Positions 21,001 to 31,703 of a DNA stretch of 64,000 nt are shown piece by piece. Origin of the DNA: Salvia splendens (taxonomy: Eukaryota; Streptophyta; Magnoliopsida; Lamiales; Lamiaceae). The stretch is taken from the NCBI RefSeq assembly GCF_004379255.2, contig NC_056041.1, positions 2,604,001 to 2,668,000 on the forward strand, in the 5' to 3' direction. The notes under the pieces are model-generated. The model was not told the origin of the DNA. It saw only the letters and a program-made list of their open reading frames with translations, and ran no database searches. The position numbers and the translations under genes were made by a program. The stretch's first letter is position 1. Each line of letters opens with the position of its first letter.

Positions 21001-21107
21001 CGGATGGCAAATACTTTCCTGGGCTTATATTTAGGCATAAAACCAGTCTCCAAGGGCCGCTTATACGAGACCTCATTAGACAAGCCACCATTTGATAATG
21101 AAACCAT
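18033..21107 (-). CDS. SUVH6: SUVH5/6-type histone H3K9 methyltransferase
   Basis: A single-exon frame of 1024 residues. It has an SRA (YDG) domain at about 572-725 (VGDEFQYRVELAVVGIHFPF, VTSGAYNDDV), which in this family reads methylated DNA. A cysteine-rich pre-SET region lies at about 764-855. The SET domain at about 857-1000 has WGVRAL, the FINHSCAPN cofactor motif and the catalytic-side tyrosines YCYNYS. A post-SET C-x-C-x4-C ends the protein. The N-terminus carries two copies of the RDFPPxCG motif (about residues 36-43 and 188-195) seen in SUVH5/SUVH6. It should place H3K9me2 on transposons and link to non-CG methylation. A leader intron runs 21124-21760, its acceptor 16 bases before the ATG. 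At 1024 residues it is longer than Arabidopsis SUVH5/6 (about 790), the extra being N-terminal. Confidence 0.93.
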   Translation of the reverse strand: MVSLSNGGLSNEVSYKRPLETGFMPKYKPRKVFAIRDFPPGCGPNAVPVNSRPEESFAGEVAGSREASSSIDVRLAMMFDKLIEKVNENVGNGEITITRGLTDEVHEAILEPDLVGVDIVKNIDTLDHSGSQLVVEELKEDHGVASFQNSSVEVDKSLGGPREFSAICGSIQPEISIMQKDKYHPRRVSAVRDFPPHCGIYVSSLIEEEKRMAAPEMEITSEMLRTLDECLDGLHNVCVEIEESETLDANSGRGLLGEMTVATAEGGVMEFEEYNRDLEHDITKTNGACAGSYTMSKALVNIRIEDAGASVGKEIVTFSPDRNDKDMPLHSDFSSRNDLNRELVDGLVAAPLGWRKSKASISSPNGSKDDVDREVVQGVRAAPNYPWKKETAITNSHGGTSGAKKRKHIVFWRQNGKAVAKKSKPEMKSLGLSSKKKKKVHKFNDVINGPGSLTLEDDGAHDGDSATTFPSRRNLKEYEISFPRFGPRFGPKSSSHGDDRNRVRETLRLFNATCRKLLQLEEEEDEEANPTEGQEGRSKQKGRKGKNRIDLEAAKVLKRNKKYVNTTKRIGAVPGVEVGDEFQYRVELAVVGIHFPFQSGIDSMKVNELLLATSIVTSGAYNDDVENADVLRYSGQGGNVVGNSKSKQPEDQKLKGGNLALKNCIDTKTPVRVVRGWREMKYVDPLDSKPKLVTTYVYDGLYTVTDCFTEKGSHGKKVFMFDLRRNPGQPDLAWKELKKSSKCKTRLGVCVADISYGKERIPICAVNTIDNGKPPPFNYISKMMYPDWYRPIPPEGCNCVGRCSAMEKCSCADRNGGAIPYNHNGALVETKTLVYECGPHCKCPPSCYNRATQRGIKFQLEIFKTEWRGWGVRALTSIPSGSFICEYAGELLEDKEAEERIGYDEYLFDIVQNLQDSSPTNSDDDETVAELKGVCFTIDALTYGNVGRFINHSCAPNLLAQNVIYDNKDKRLPHVMLFAMENIPPLQELTYCYNYSLGQIRDSEGNVKVKNCYCGAAGCTGRLY

Positions 21108-21930
21108 TCTCTGAGGTCAATAGCTACAAGAAGTCAAGTTCGAGCCTGAAAATTTAGATAGAAATTTTTACAATGACACAGTAAAACTAAGACTGGCACC
21201 CCCAGACAGCAGACACACAGAAAAGGAATAAAAGTAAAGAAGATATTGCTAGGTTTGCTATAAAAATTAAGTGATCACATGAACAACAGATAAAAAATAA
21301 TATTGTTCCATCTATCAAAACACGCGTCCACAGAACAACATATACCAACTTTAGAACATAAATTTAGGGCAAAAATTGCAAAAGCTAAAAAAAATGAAAA
21401 AATTGGTGACTCCTAAGTCCTAACAGCTACCGCAAGTCCGCAACACAGTAACTATGAAAAACGGAAAACAAACAAATAGCCGACAAGACGCACAATGATC
21501 GAAACACGAATCCAGACATGCAACCACACAAACAAAGCAAGCATGCAGAAATACCAGAAGCAGTCTCTCCGATCAATCGAACGCGAATCGCGGGAATCGG
21601 TCACCGCAGAAGCAGCATTAACGCAACAAACATTATTATCCAGAAATCAGTAACAATTCAGCTCGAATTGCAGATATAGAAATCGCAAAAAAAAAAACAT
21701 AAAATGAAACGATAATTTAATACTACCGAGGAGTACTCGTCGTCGCCGCGGCGGAGATACCTGAGCCTTCGGATTCCTGCTTCAGGTAACTATGGTATAT
21801 ACATACACACAGAGTAGTGGCGGATGATTGTGTGTGAAGGATTGGGAATTGAAGAAATCTGCAGCGAGCAAAGAGTGTGCGAGTGGAAAGGAAAATGGAA
21901 ATTTGGGTAGTGGAGCAGTGCAAATGGTGC
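21108..21930 (-). other. SUVH leader with 5'UTR intron
   Basis: On the minus strand a donor GTATCTCC (21760) and an acceptor TCTTGTAG (21124) define a 637-bp leader intron. The upstream leader exon extends from 21761 to about 21930. SUVH genes often lack coding introns, so this would be the only intron of the transcript. Confidence 0.6.
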
Positions 21931-21949
21931 TGAAATGACAGTTTTAGCC

Positions 21950-22836
21950 CTTCAATTTTGGGGGAACATTGTCTTTGGCTGGCGCCGGCGCGATTCTGAG
22001 ACGGATGGCGGGCGAATTACCGAATTTAGGCTCGTGACACAAGGATCCAAGGTTCGGGTCGTTTGTCTCATTCCATTATCAAATTTTAAATATACTTCTT
22101 CCATCCACTAAAATTAAACTGTGATTCACAAACTTTATTTAAAATTGGTATAATATGAGAGGAAGAGAAAAAATATTACTACTTGTGTAATTTTGATAGA
22201 CACAAAATACAGCAAAATAACTTTTTTTGGGGGGACGTAGTAGGAATATATAATTGTCATCCAAAATTGTTATGTGAGCAATTGTAAGAAAGTGAGAGTA
22301 CCATTCTTGTTTTTTAAAAGATTATTATCAATAATGGTCCCCATATATTCTAATAATGATTTGAAAATACAATTTATTAAATGGAAGAGAAATATCTAAT
22401 CGATTGAGTTGTTATTCGCTGACATGTCACATGAGTATCATTCTTGTTGAGTTCATAGTACTTCATTCGTCTCATTACAATTGCGTTGTTGAGAAATATG
22501 AAAGATTAAATAAATAAGTCAAGAGAAAATAAAATAAATAACTAAAATAAAAATAAACTAAGAGGCATTAGATGTGCCGAATTTTGCCATAAAGTGACTC
22601 ACTATATTTGAACACACTAAAAAAGAATACGGTTTTATATATTTAGTTTAATTATAATACTTTATATTGATGCCATTAATTTTATAGTAGTTGGTAATGT
22701 ATACTAATAGTATTAAACTAAAAATAGTGTTTTGAAGATGTTAAGAAAAAAAAGGTACTTTAAGTAGTGAAAGAGAAAAGGCAAATGTAAATACTCCATA
22801 TTAGTTGCATATTATTTCGTCTATCCATAAAAAATA
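21950..22836. other. Intergenic, SUVH upstream region
   Basis: GC-richer near 21950-22060 (SUVH promoter side) and then AT-rich. Single-ended MITE-like sequences near 22100 and 22465 have no matching partner. No gene was seen. Confidence 0.45.
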
Positions 22837-23072
22837 TTCCATCCGTCCCTCTGTAGTAGAAGCGTTTCATTTTCAACACCCGTTTCAGAAAAATGATAAT
22901 AAATAATTAAAATAGAGAAAATATAAAATAAGAGAAAGAATAATATAGAGAAGACTCATAACTATATTATTCTTTTTTTTACTTTAATTTTTCTCCACTT
23001 TAACTATTTATTATAATTTTTCGAAAACAGTGTTCAAAATGAAAATCCTCTACTACAGAGGGACGTAGGGAG
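22837..23072. mobile_element. Stowaway-like MITE
   Basis: The left end TTCCATCCGTCCCTCTGTAG and the right end (CTACAGAGGGACGTAGGGAG) are inverted copies flanked by TA (22835-22836 and 23073-23074). The 236-bp element has an AT-rich interior. Confidence 0.85.
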
Positions 23073-23074
23073 TA

Positions 23075-23173
23075 TCTGATTTTATCATTTAGAGATATCT
23101 ACCATTTAAAATTTCATTTTTTAAAAAATTTTAAATAAGTAGACACTATTATTTAATTAAACATTACACTCAC

Positions 23174-23208
<35 letters not shown>

Positions 23209-23749
23209 TACAAGAGAGAAAAAGTAAATCCTGTGTAAATATATTGGTGATGATTTACTTTTTCTGAAATGGAAAGGTGAGATTTTTTGGAAAAAAAGAG
23301 AGGAAAGCGTGACATTTATCTAAGCGAATATGTTCCTATAATTCTTTAAGAAGAACCCCCTACATGAAGCACGTGAAGTTTACAAGTTGCTGTTGAACCC
23401 ACGGAATATAGCAAATTTCCAAATTTCATTTTTATACTGTACACAAATACCCACGAAATAGAACAAATTTCCCATTTTCAATTTTATTTTTTATATACGG
23501 AGTACAACAAATTGGAACCATATTATTTCAATAATAACTTTAGAACTTCCTAACCTATCTAATATCATAGAAAAGCGAGGTTTAATGATTGAAAAACGAT
23601 CGTATAAATGATCATTAATTTAACGATCGAATTTCAGCTACAAGATGAACTGAGCAAACAACAAGAATATTAGGATTGGTTTCCTCAAATTACTGTAGAA
23701 GTTAGTATAAGGAAACAAACCCCATATGTGATTGAAGCATACAGCAAAT
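23075..23749. other. Intergenic with (AAT)n microsatellite
   Basis: Contains an AAT/ATA trinucleotide run of about 11 units at roughly 23176-23212. The segment next to 23750 is probably the 3' untranslated region of the E3 ligase gene. Confidence 0.6.
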
Positions 23750-26534
23750 CTATCTGCCAAGGCCTCTTGTTTGCCGGGTGTTGTAAGATTTGCAGTCGTG
23801 GCATTTCTGGCCGACAATGTGATATTTCACTTCAGACTTACTTCCACAGTCATTGCAAAGAATCCAAACCTGTAGTTGAAGGACCATCATTTAAATTATG
23901 CATGCTTCAAGCTCAAGCCTGAATGTGTGTGGGTGTGTGTAGCTTCTCGCACATGCTTATTAAAGTTGAATGTGTAGCTTGACTGTGTGTGTGATTGTGT
24001 CTGTGTGTGCAAGAGGGCGGGAGTAGGAGACCATCTTATCTTCATAATATGGCGGCATAGGAGTAGCTGCAATCTCCAGGTCATACTTCTCCCACACTTT
24101 TGACATATTGCGAACTGACTTCGAACAGATGGGGCAAGCGTACCTGTCACGGAATTATGCCAGTTTACATTGTGTATGAAACAAAGAAGAAATTAGCCAC
24201 ACACTTTGATATTGATCACTCACCGATAGTAATCCTGCATTTGTTCCAAGCATGTTCGATGTATGGTGTGCCCACAAGGCATAGAAACTACATCGTTTCT
24301 CGACTCAAACAGATACTGTATGGGATGGTACTTCACATCAGTTGGGCTATTCTATTACAAAGGGGTTTGAAAAAGAGGAATATAGTGAAGTTAGAACCTC
24401 AAAGCAAACAGGACAGTTTTGGTGCATTGCCCTCTCAATGCAAGGGTGGCTGCTTTTCAAAACCATAGAATAGCAGCATCCTGAATTACACATAAAATAT
24501 CAGATTCAAGACGTGAGATACACACAAATTAGCTTCTGATCAGTGTATAACAAAGATAGAGAGACAACTTGCCACATTTATCGCAATGAAAGAAATTATT
24601 GGAGCCTCCGACCCTACAATAGTGTTCTATCCAAGCATGAGTAAATGTCATGAAAAGCCAAACAAGTCATTTCTACCAGATTATATAAGTCTACATATGG
24701 ATCAGAAAGATCAGTCGGCAAAGAACTTGACTTATGGTGTTTGTTGCATAACATTTTTATTATGAGAGAACAGCTTTCGAGTAGAAGCTGAAATCTACCA
24801 CTAAAGAAGCCTAAGGCAAACCAAAGAGTGTAATGGAAATACTGTAAGGAAATGTACCTGCAAATACCACAGCCATCACAATGATACTGGTCTTTCGATA
24901 TCTGCAAATTGAGTGATATTGCACTGTCAACCACCCATCACACGTTTACAGAAGTGCAGTTTCACAAAATTATGTGCAAAATATTTCTGTGATTCAAACC
25001 ATTCAACAAAAGCTCAGCGTGCAATCAAGAAGGTACTTATAACTCACATCATCATCATACAGCTTGCAAGTTCCACAATAGTATCTTCCCATGCACACCC
25101 CACAATTTCTGCAAACTTGTTGAGCCTAAGAGTAACACCCCAAATCAACAAAATAATAGATTGATGACATGGTCGAACCCAAAACTCCATAAAACAAATC
25201 ACGAAAAATTGACTTTTAAGATTATTTGCCATCATACTATAGCTAAAACATTATTAATACAGGCAACCTCCACAACTGATAAGGCTAATCTTGCCTAGCT
25301 CATTTGAACTGGACACACATGAACCATTTGTAAGTGCATACAAGACTATGCATCGCTAACTTTCCCAGACCCATTTTTTTTATATTATGTTTTGAACTAT
25401 ATACATATATACGTGTGACATCAGAGCTTACGATATAATAACTGTACTCAGTCTAAGAGACAGAACAGTTCTAGCAGTGGTGATTATATATATGTGTGAG
25501 ATCAGAGCTTATGATATAATAACTGTACTCAGTCTAAGAGACAGAACAGTTCTAGCAGTGGTGATTTGTTGCAGGTAATGTGGAGGTTTCCCAATTCTTG
25601 TCCAGGCTTACCCTACTGATTGCTGTATAGACATGGAGATGCATGTGTATAAAGAAAAATGAGTAAAACTAACCTCCTGTTCAGTGTGACAAAGTGAGCA
25701 TATGACCTGCGTGACATAAAACGATGGTTTTTAGAGGATTATCAGGAATAACTAGAAAGAGGGACGCACAAAATGAAAAAGATAGAATACTGGATACAGC
25801 TTAGGAAGAAACTGAAAGACAAATCCTCCAGATTAAGCTGGCGTACCTTCTCAATTAAGTGGCGAGTGATATCATGCCTGAGCTTTTGGTCAATGCAAAT
25901 ATTGTTCTGTTGCCAGAATATAAATAACTAAGCATCAATCGCCATTCCCCAACAGAGAGTAAATCAAATCAAACAAGGAAAATCCCTCTGACATCCACCC
26001 TATCTTAGAGGCTGAGTTGATGAGTAGATGCTTCAATTATGTCTAGAACCTAGGTACACTAAAATATTCAGCCCCCATCTGACATGCCTTAAGATATAAG
26101 TTCAGACAAGCAAGGACAACCTTTATAGAACAGAATGACTCTTACCTTTGCCTCATTGTGGCAGTGATGGCAATCAAATATCTCATTACAACAAGGTGCT
26201 CTGATTTGACTCCTCCGATGATAATGGGAACAACTGACAGTATACAAACATGAACACATAATCAATAAGGGGAGAACAAACCAGAATAAGGTACACAAAG
26301 CTAGAAGCCATACCCATAGTTCAGGTATCCTTTATTGTAAGTTTCGGTGCTAGCAACTTCTTCATCACACATTCCTCCAGTAGGAATATGCTCTTCATGT
26401 GAAGACTCTAAAGGTGATTCACAAACCTCAATGCAATTTGTAACCACACTATCTCCAGCCAACCCTTTTTCTGTGAAGTTGGACTCAACTTGTAGACTGC
26501 TCGAAAGATCGTGATTAACAGCAACAGACACCAT
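23750..26534 (-). CDS. MIEL1: CHY zinc-finger and RING E3 ubiquitin ligase (MIEL1/RCHY1 type)
   Basis: Eleven coding exons fit one frame of about 323 residues: 26314-26534, 26146-26233, 25847-25906, 25674-25706, 25048-25125, 24858-24901, 24573-24613, 24398-24480, 24224-24315, 24032-24143 and 23750-23869. The CHY zinc finger starts at [17 protein letters not shown] and DCHHCHNEA. It is followed by the CTCHY part ([30 protein letters not shown]) and a RING-H2 (CPVCFEYLF...CGHTIHRTC...CPIC). The C-terminal zinc ribbon has [23 protein letters not shown]. Family members ubiquitinate MYB factors in ABA and defence signalling. The intron after 24573 has a GC donor, supported by frame and by both cysteine motifs. 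An upstream leader intron ends four bases before the ATG. Confidence 0.88.
25405..25566. repeat. 81-bp tandem duplication in an E3 ligase intron
   Basis: Two nearly identical copies at a spacing of 81 bp share the run ACTGTACTCAGTCTAAGAGA and following bases. They lie in the intron between coding exons 4 and 5, away from the splice sites. Confidence 0.85.
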
Positions 26535-27950
26535 TGTACTGTGGTATGAAAATAGGAATATCTAGCAGCTATGAAATACACCAAAAATCTGCATTAAGAA
26601 ATCAATGCCTAAATCTATTCATGCATTTCTAATATAGCTGCCCTCCAAATGGGGAACACCTCAAGACCATGAAGCTTATCTTTTACATTCACTGCATATC
26701 GACTCAATCATTCCAAATAAATCCTAATATATTCTCAGACTCATAGTGACATTCTTACCAAACTATCTGAGCAAGCGGCACTAGAATCAGGGCAGAAACA
26801 ACCCAACTAAAGAAAAAAATAGCATATATTGCCTATCTAGAAGTTGAGTCACCCTGTCTTATATCCAGACAGACATATATCACTATAACCGAATGATAAT
26901 GCGAGGAACACTATTTGGAATCAAGTTGTTTGGATTTGGATGGAGCACAAAATTCCCATAAAGAATGACAGCCACTAGTGTGTTAACATTAACTCAGTCC
27001 AAAAGGTGAGAAGTGGACAAAGTGTACTTCAGTGTCCACGGAGAGAGTTGCTAGGTGAAACCTAGGAAAAGCACTTTCCAACTTCACTCCTCGACAAGAA
27101 AACAACCAAATATAAATAAGACCCCCGAAAAAGTTGCAGCCAGCAAAAAGGTTCCCCCATTCAGATAGCCTCAAATTATTCAAACATAGTGTCCGAGATC
27201 TGCAAGCAGCTAATACGGACGTCATTTTCCACATTAAACTTATCGCTGTCGCAAACTAATCAATAAATAAGTATTTAGCGCTGAAACAGTGATTTAGTTG
27301 AGCAGTCGACATCTAACACTGGCTCATCTTAATCAAACGGCTAAGGCTTAGATTCTCCTCTCCATCGTCGCATATATAAAAAAAATGCACTGAGAATAAA
27401 ATCACTCATTTAAATATTAACAAAATTCTCACGAACAATCGAGCAATATTTCTGACAGAGAATTCATCACTGCGATAGGAAAAAAAAAGAACAGAACTGA
27501 AATGAGCGCAAAAAAGGCATCGCAAAATGCGACAAGTTACTGCACGAGGACGAGGCTACCAAAAATTAAGAACGCGATAAAAACAAGAACGAAACCAAAA
27601 TCAAACAAACGGAAAAACGAAATCAACACACGCATTCAGGAAAACGAACTTTAGAAACCGATACTCCTTGGCGGCAATGAATTCCTCCCGCCAAAATCTT
27701 CAGAAGGTTCAGATACTGGAGCAGAAATACAAACAAAAATTGCACGATGCAGATATTAATACGCGGATCACAGCAAGATTCTTTCGTGTATGAGGAAGTA
27801 GCTTAACAAAGACGAGAATTTTGAGAGCACGAATCGAAAAGAGAGAGAGAGAGAGAGTTGCGTTGTGATTTTCACTACGGAGGTGTCAATATCTAAATCA
27901 GGGGCAGAGGAGGCGACCGCCGACCCGAGGAAGGTAGTTGCGCGATTGTG
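26535..27950 (-). other. Leader and promoter region of the E3 ligase gene
   Basis: A 3' splice site (TACCACAG) sits just before the ATG, so an untranslated upstream exon exists, probably around 27670-27890, with a (GA/TC)n run at about 27838-27857. I could not settle the donor. A 246-base open frame inside (26989-27234) has no family resemblance and lies in this intron. Confidence 0.5.
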
Positions 27951-29559
27951 ACAGCTCTGTGTGAATTTACATTACTACCCCTGTAGGCGCGTGCCAGACG
28001 GTTAATTTTTTTTGGGAGAGATAATAATGTATCGAGCTCAGCTCAGCTTTATCTTACAAGTTTTGATCAATTAAGTTGAATAGGAGTATATTTAACTGAA
28101 TAATGTGCTGTGGCTTTTGTAAATAGAGTCGAATAGTATTACATTTGTCACAAAAAAATAATGTATATTAATTTTCTTATATATTGCGAAATACTTATAT
28201 TGCATGGAGAACGAGCCTTAATTTATTAGATAGAATGTATTGTAAATTACTAGTAGTATGTGACAAAAAAAAATGATCAGTGTTATGAATGTAAGTATAG
28301 TATGGAGATATTATTATTTTTTACGAGAAAAAAAAGTATAGTATGGATAAGAGAAAAAAAATTGTAGTGTATAAAAAAACTACAGCACAAAGAAACAAAT
28401 GTTCACGAGTATACGTAACAGATGATCTAGTTTTCATTCCCAACAAAAATTAACTTTTTCTTTTTTATTTTTTTTTAACATTGTGTTGTTCAACAATTTC
28501 TCAATATTTGGTTAATTCTATACTATTCTTACCACCATTCCATTTTTAATCATTCAAAGTTTCACGCTATAATATAAAATTGGGCTAAATGTAGAAAAAA
28601 TATATAATTTGATTAATTTTTTTTTAATCCCGCAACTTTTTAAAACAATAAATTATATCATAATTTTGATATATTTTTCAGTTATTCCATAACTTAACAC
28701 AAAAAAGTTATAAAATACTAATTGAGTTTAGATAATGCATGAGTATAATATTATAAACGATTTAAACGTAGAAATTTATCCAACACGCTCACACTTGCTT
28801 TGCATGGAAAGAACGTGATTTGCACAAAATAGCAATTGAATAAGCAGAGTATTTAACATGTCACAAATTATTATGACTAATTCAATTTGACAAATTAATT
28901 ACCAATATACAGTACCATGCAAATTCATGTCAGCGGTACTGCGATTCAGCGGACAATTAGGCCTGTCTAACAGAATATCGAGTATTGGGTACATAATACC
29001 CGATATATCAGGTGTTGGATGTCGGCTAGGTTGTGTTTGGAGTACTCGACAATTAAGTCTTGGGTACTTGATATCCGATATACCGGGTGTCGGGTACCCA
29101 ATACAATTTCTGGACTGGGTTCGGGTTTTTGGATTTTGGGATCGAGTTTCAGAAAAATTCAGGACCCGATTGGGTCGGTGAAAAACATGTTAAATCTAAA
29201 AATGCTAAACTAACGAATATAATTAATTACATATATAACCAATTTCTTGATGCGAGGAGAAATATACAAACTGAATGCTATTTTGCAGGGGCGCAATGAC
29301 CAAGTACTGACACATTCCCTAATAAAAACATACTATAGCATATGAAATCCATTAAACAAATACTACTATATTTGTGGTGGAAATTACAGCAAAAGGCAAA
29401 CATAGAGTAACAAAATGCACAAAAATCTCATCTAAACTAACTTGTTAGCAACAGAACAATCAAAATTCATGCTCCATCTCAGTTATTCACAGCAACAGAT
29501 CTACATCAAAGCCCCACCCAATGCAGCTCCAAAACTCATAACCGAACAATCACAACACA
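27951..29559. other. Intergenic, E3 ligase promoter and LRX promoter
   Basis: AT-rich between two divergent genes. Around 28960-29180 there are several imperfect GGGTACCCGATA-type stretches, a degenerate repeat common in plant genomes. No gene was seen. Confidence 0.45.
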
Positions 29560-31014
29560 ATGAAGGGAGACACTTACCATTTTCGTCGTTTTCACGCCTC
29601 GAAAATCTTGTTTCTCTGCACCATCTTTCTCCTCCTCAACGTCTCCACTGCCAAATATCATGCCCCCAGTGCAGCAACCGATGATCCTCACCACCAGAGA
29701 CGGCTCCAGTCCTACGAGGGAGAACGTCTAGCAGTTGAGCCCGAGGTGGAGATTGAGAACCCTAGGTTGAGGAATGGCTACATTGCATTGCAAGCTTGGA
29801 AAGAAGCCATGCTCTCTGATCCAAAGAACATCACAGCCAACTGGGTTGGAAAAGACGTTTGTAACTACACCGGTGTGTTCTGTTGGCCCACGCCTGAGTT
29901 TCCACACGAGCTCACGGTTGCTGGAATTGATCTCAACCACGGAGACATCGCGGGGAGCCTCCCCAATGAGCTGGGCCTGCTGTATGATCTTGCTATGGTT
30001 CACATAAACTCGAATAGATTTTGTGGGGCGATTCCCAAAGGTTTTGTCAACATGAAGCGACTCTACGAGTTGGATCTCAGCAACAACCGCTTTGCAGGCA
30101 AGTTTCCTCAGGTTTTGCTCCAGCTACCAAGCCTGAGGTACCTAGACATTCGTTTCAACGAATACGAAGGCGAACTCCCGAGGAAACTCTTTGAGATAGA
30201 TCTTGATGCTATATTTGTCAACAACAACAGATTTTCCTCCGCCTTACCTGACAACATCGGCAAGTCACGCGTCTCTGTCATCGTCCTGGCCAACAACAAT
30301 TTCGGCGGATGTGTTCCTGCAGGTTTAGGCGAGATGGGAGAAACGTTGAACGAACTGATTCTCATAAACACTGGTCTATCATCGTGTTTCCCAAGTGAAA
30401 TCTCTAAGCTGAAGAACTTGACCGTGTTAGATTTGAGTGAAAACAAGATCGTAGGTCCATTACCTAATAGTATCGGGGAAATGAACAGCTTAGAACAGCT
30501 GAATCTGGCACACAACATGATGTCTGGAAAGATTGGTGATCGGTTATGTGAACTTCCGAATTTGGTGAACTTTGCATATGGATACAATTTCTTCTCCAAT
30601 GAGTCTTCTTCATGTCCAACGCTGCATAAGTTTGATGATGGAATGAATTGTTTAAAAGACAGGCCAAACCAAAGATCTGCATTGGAGTGTCAAAGGTTCT
30701 TGGCTCGGACGGTTGATTGTAGCAGCTACAAATGTAATCATTCTGACCCAGAACCACCACCAAAGGTGCTGCCTTGCCCGCCCCCACAACCACCCCCAAT
30801 GTCTCCAACCCCTGCTGAGCCATCTCCAGCTCCTCAGCCCTCCGTTTCTCCTCCTCCACCTACCAAGCCACAGCCCGTGCCACCACCACAACCATCATCA
30901 CCACCACAAGTTCAGCCTGACATCCCTCCTAGCCCAACCTCACCTCCTGCTCCAAACTCTACAACACCAATGTGTCCGTGTCAACAACCATCAAATCCAC
31001 CACCGAAGCCTTGA
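29560..31014 (+). CDS. Leucine-rich repeat extensin-like (LRX) cell-wall protein with short proline tail
   Basis: An intron-less frame of 484 residues. The N-terminal hydrophobic stretch (ILFLCTIFLLLNVSTA) is a signal peptide, so the protein is secreted. The LRX N-terminal region (ALQAWKEAMLSDP, NWVGKDVCNYTGVFC, VAGIDLNHGDIAG) is followed by about ten leucine-rich repeats to roughly residue 335. A cysteine-containing hinge comes next, and a tail of about 90 residues is rich in Pro and Ser. LRX proteins bind RALF peptides and link the wall to signalling. The tail holds only one SPPPP and no tyrosine, so the cross-linking extensin part of classic LRX proteins is missing. This resembles the short LRX-like members. 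Confidence 0.88.
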   Translation: MKGDTYHFRRFHASKILFLCTIFLLLNVSTAKYHAPSAATDDPHHQRRLQSYEGERLAVEPEVEIENPRLRNGYIALQAWKEAMLSDPKNITANWVGKDVCNYTGVFCWPTPEFPHELTVAGIDLNHGDIAGSLPNELGLLYDLAMVHINSNRFCGAIPKGFVNMKRLYELDLSNNRFAGKFPQVLLQLPSLRYLDIRFNEYEGELPRKLFEIDLDAIFVNNNRFSSALPDNIGKSRVSVIVLANNNFGGCVPAGLGEMGETLNELILINTGLSSCFPSEISKLKNLTVLDLSENKIVGPLPNSIGEMNSLEQLNLAHNMMSGKIGDRLCELPNLVNFAYGYNFFSNESSSCPTLHKFDDGMNCLKDRPNQRSALECQRFLARTVDCSSYKCNHSDPEPPPKVLPCPPPQPPPMSPTPAEPSPAPQPSVSPPPPTKPQPVPPPQPSSPPQVQPDIPPSPTSPPAPNSTTPMCPCQQPSNPPPKP

Positions 31015-31703
31015 TTACCTCCATTTTCAGACTCCACACTTTCACTTTCTTGTTAAGAAGCTATCCCACCACCACTAGAACAACTTTTGTTTCTATTTAT
31101 CCCTGAGACAATGAGATTCAATCTTCAGATCATTCCTGCACATCAGGTGAAGTATGATACAGTGTTCGATACAATTCGAACACAAGGTTCCAGTATCTCA
31201 TTGTGCAAAAGCTGATCAGGGAACTTATAGAAGATGATGAAAAAGGTATTTAAAAAGAGAGAGAGAGAGAGACGGTTTTTTCATTTGTTCAAGAAATAAT
31301 GTAAAGTTATGAGCTTCTACCTTTGAATAATGTAAAGTTATGTTCAACGAATGCGACAGTTGCAATTTTCAGAGTCATTATCTTCTCCAGCCATTTTATT
31401 TCACATGTAAAACTAAAAATCCACATTGATATGAATAATTATGTTGAGTTTTAGTTTATAATAGTAGTTCCTAATTATCAATGTGAAGCATAGAGCAAAC
31501 GCACCCTGGTGAAAATTTTATGATCAGGCTATATGAGCAGTTACAGCAAGTAGACATACACATCTAAAAGACCAAGGTTTCATTAAGATACCATTTAAAA
31601 GCTAGAATCTACGAAAAGGGGGGTCACACATTTTACCCTTCAGTTTCAGCCAAAAATTTATGGAATTGAAACTTGGAAGCAAGACCTGCATAATTAATCC
31701 AGA
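31015..31703. other. Convergent 3' flanks of the LRX and MULE-SWIM genes
   Basis: Holds the two 3' untranslated regions and a short (GA)n run near 31257-31272. No additional gene was seen. Confidence 0.5.

Noticed and set aside
26989..27234. 81-codon minus-strand gene upstream of the E3 ligase
   Set aside because: Lies within the inferred leader intron and has no family resemblance.
28927..29299. Overlapping short frames around 29000
   Set aside because: Products reflect GGGTACCCGATA-type degenerate repeats and not a conserved protein.
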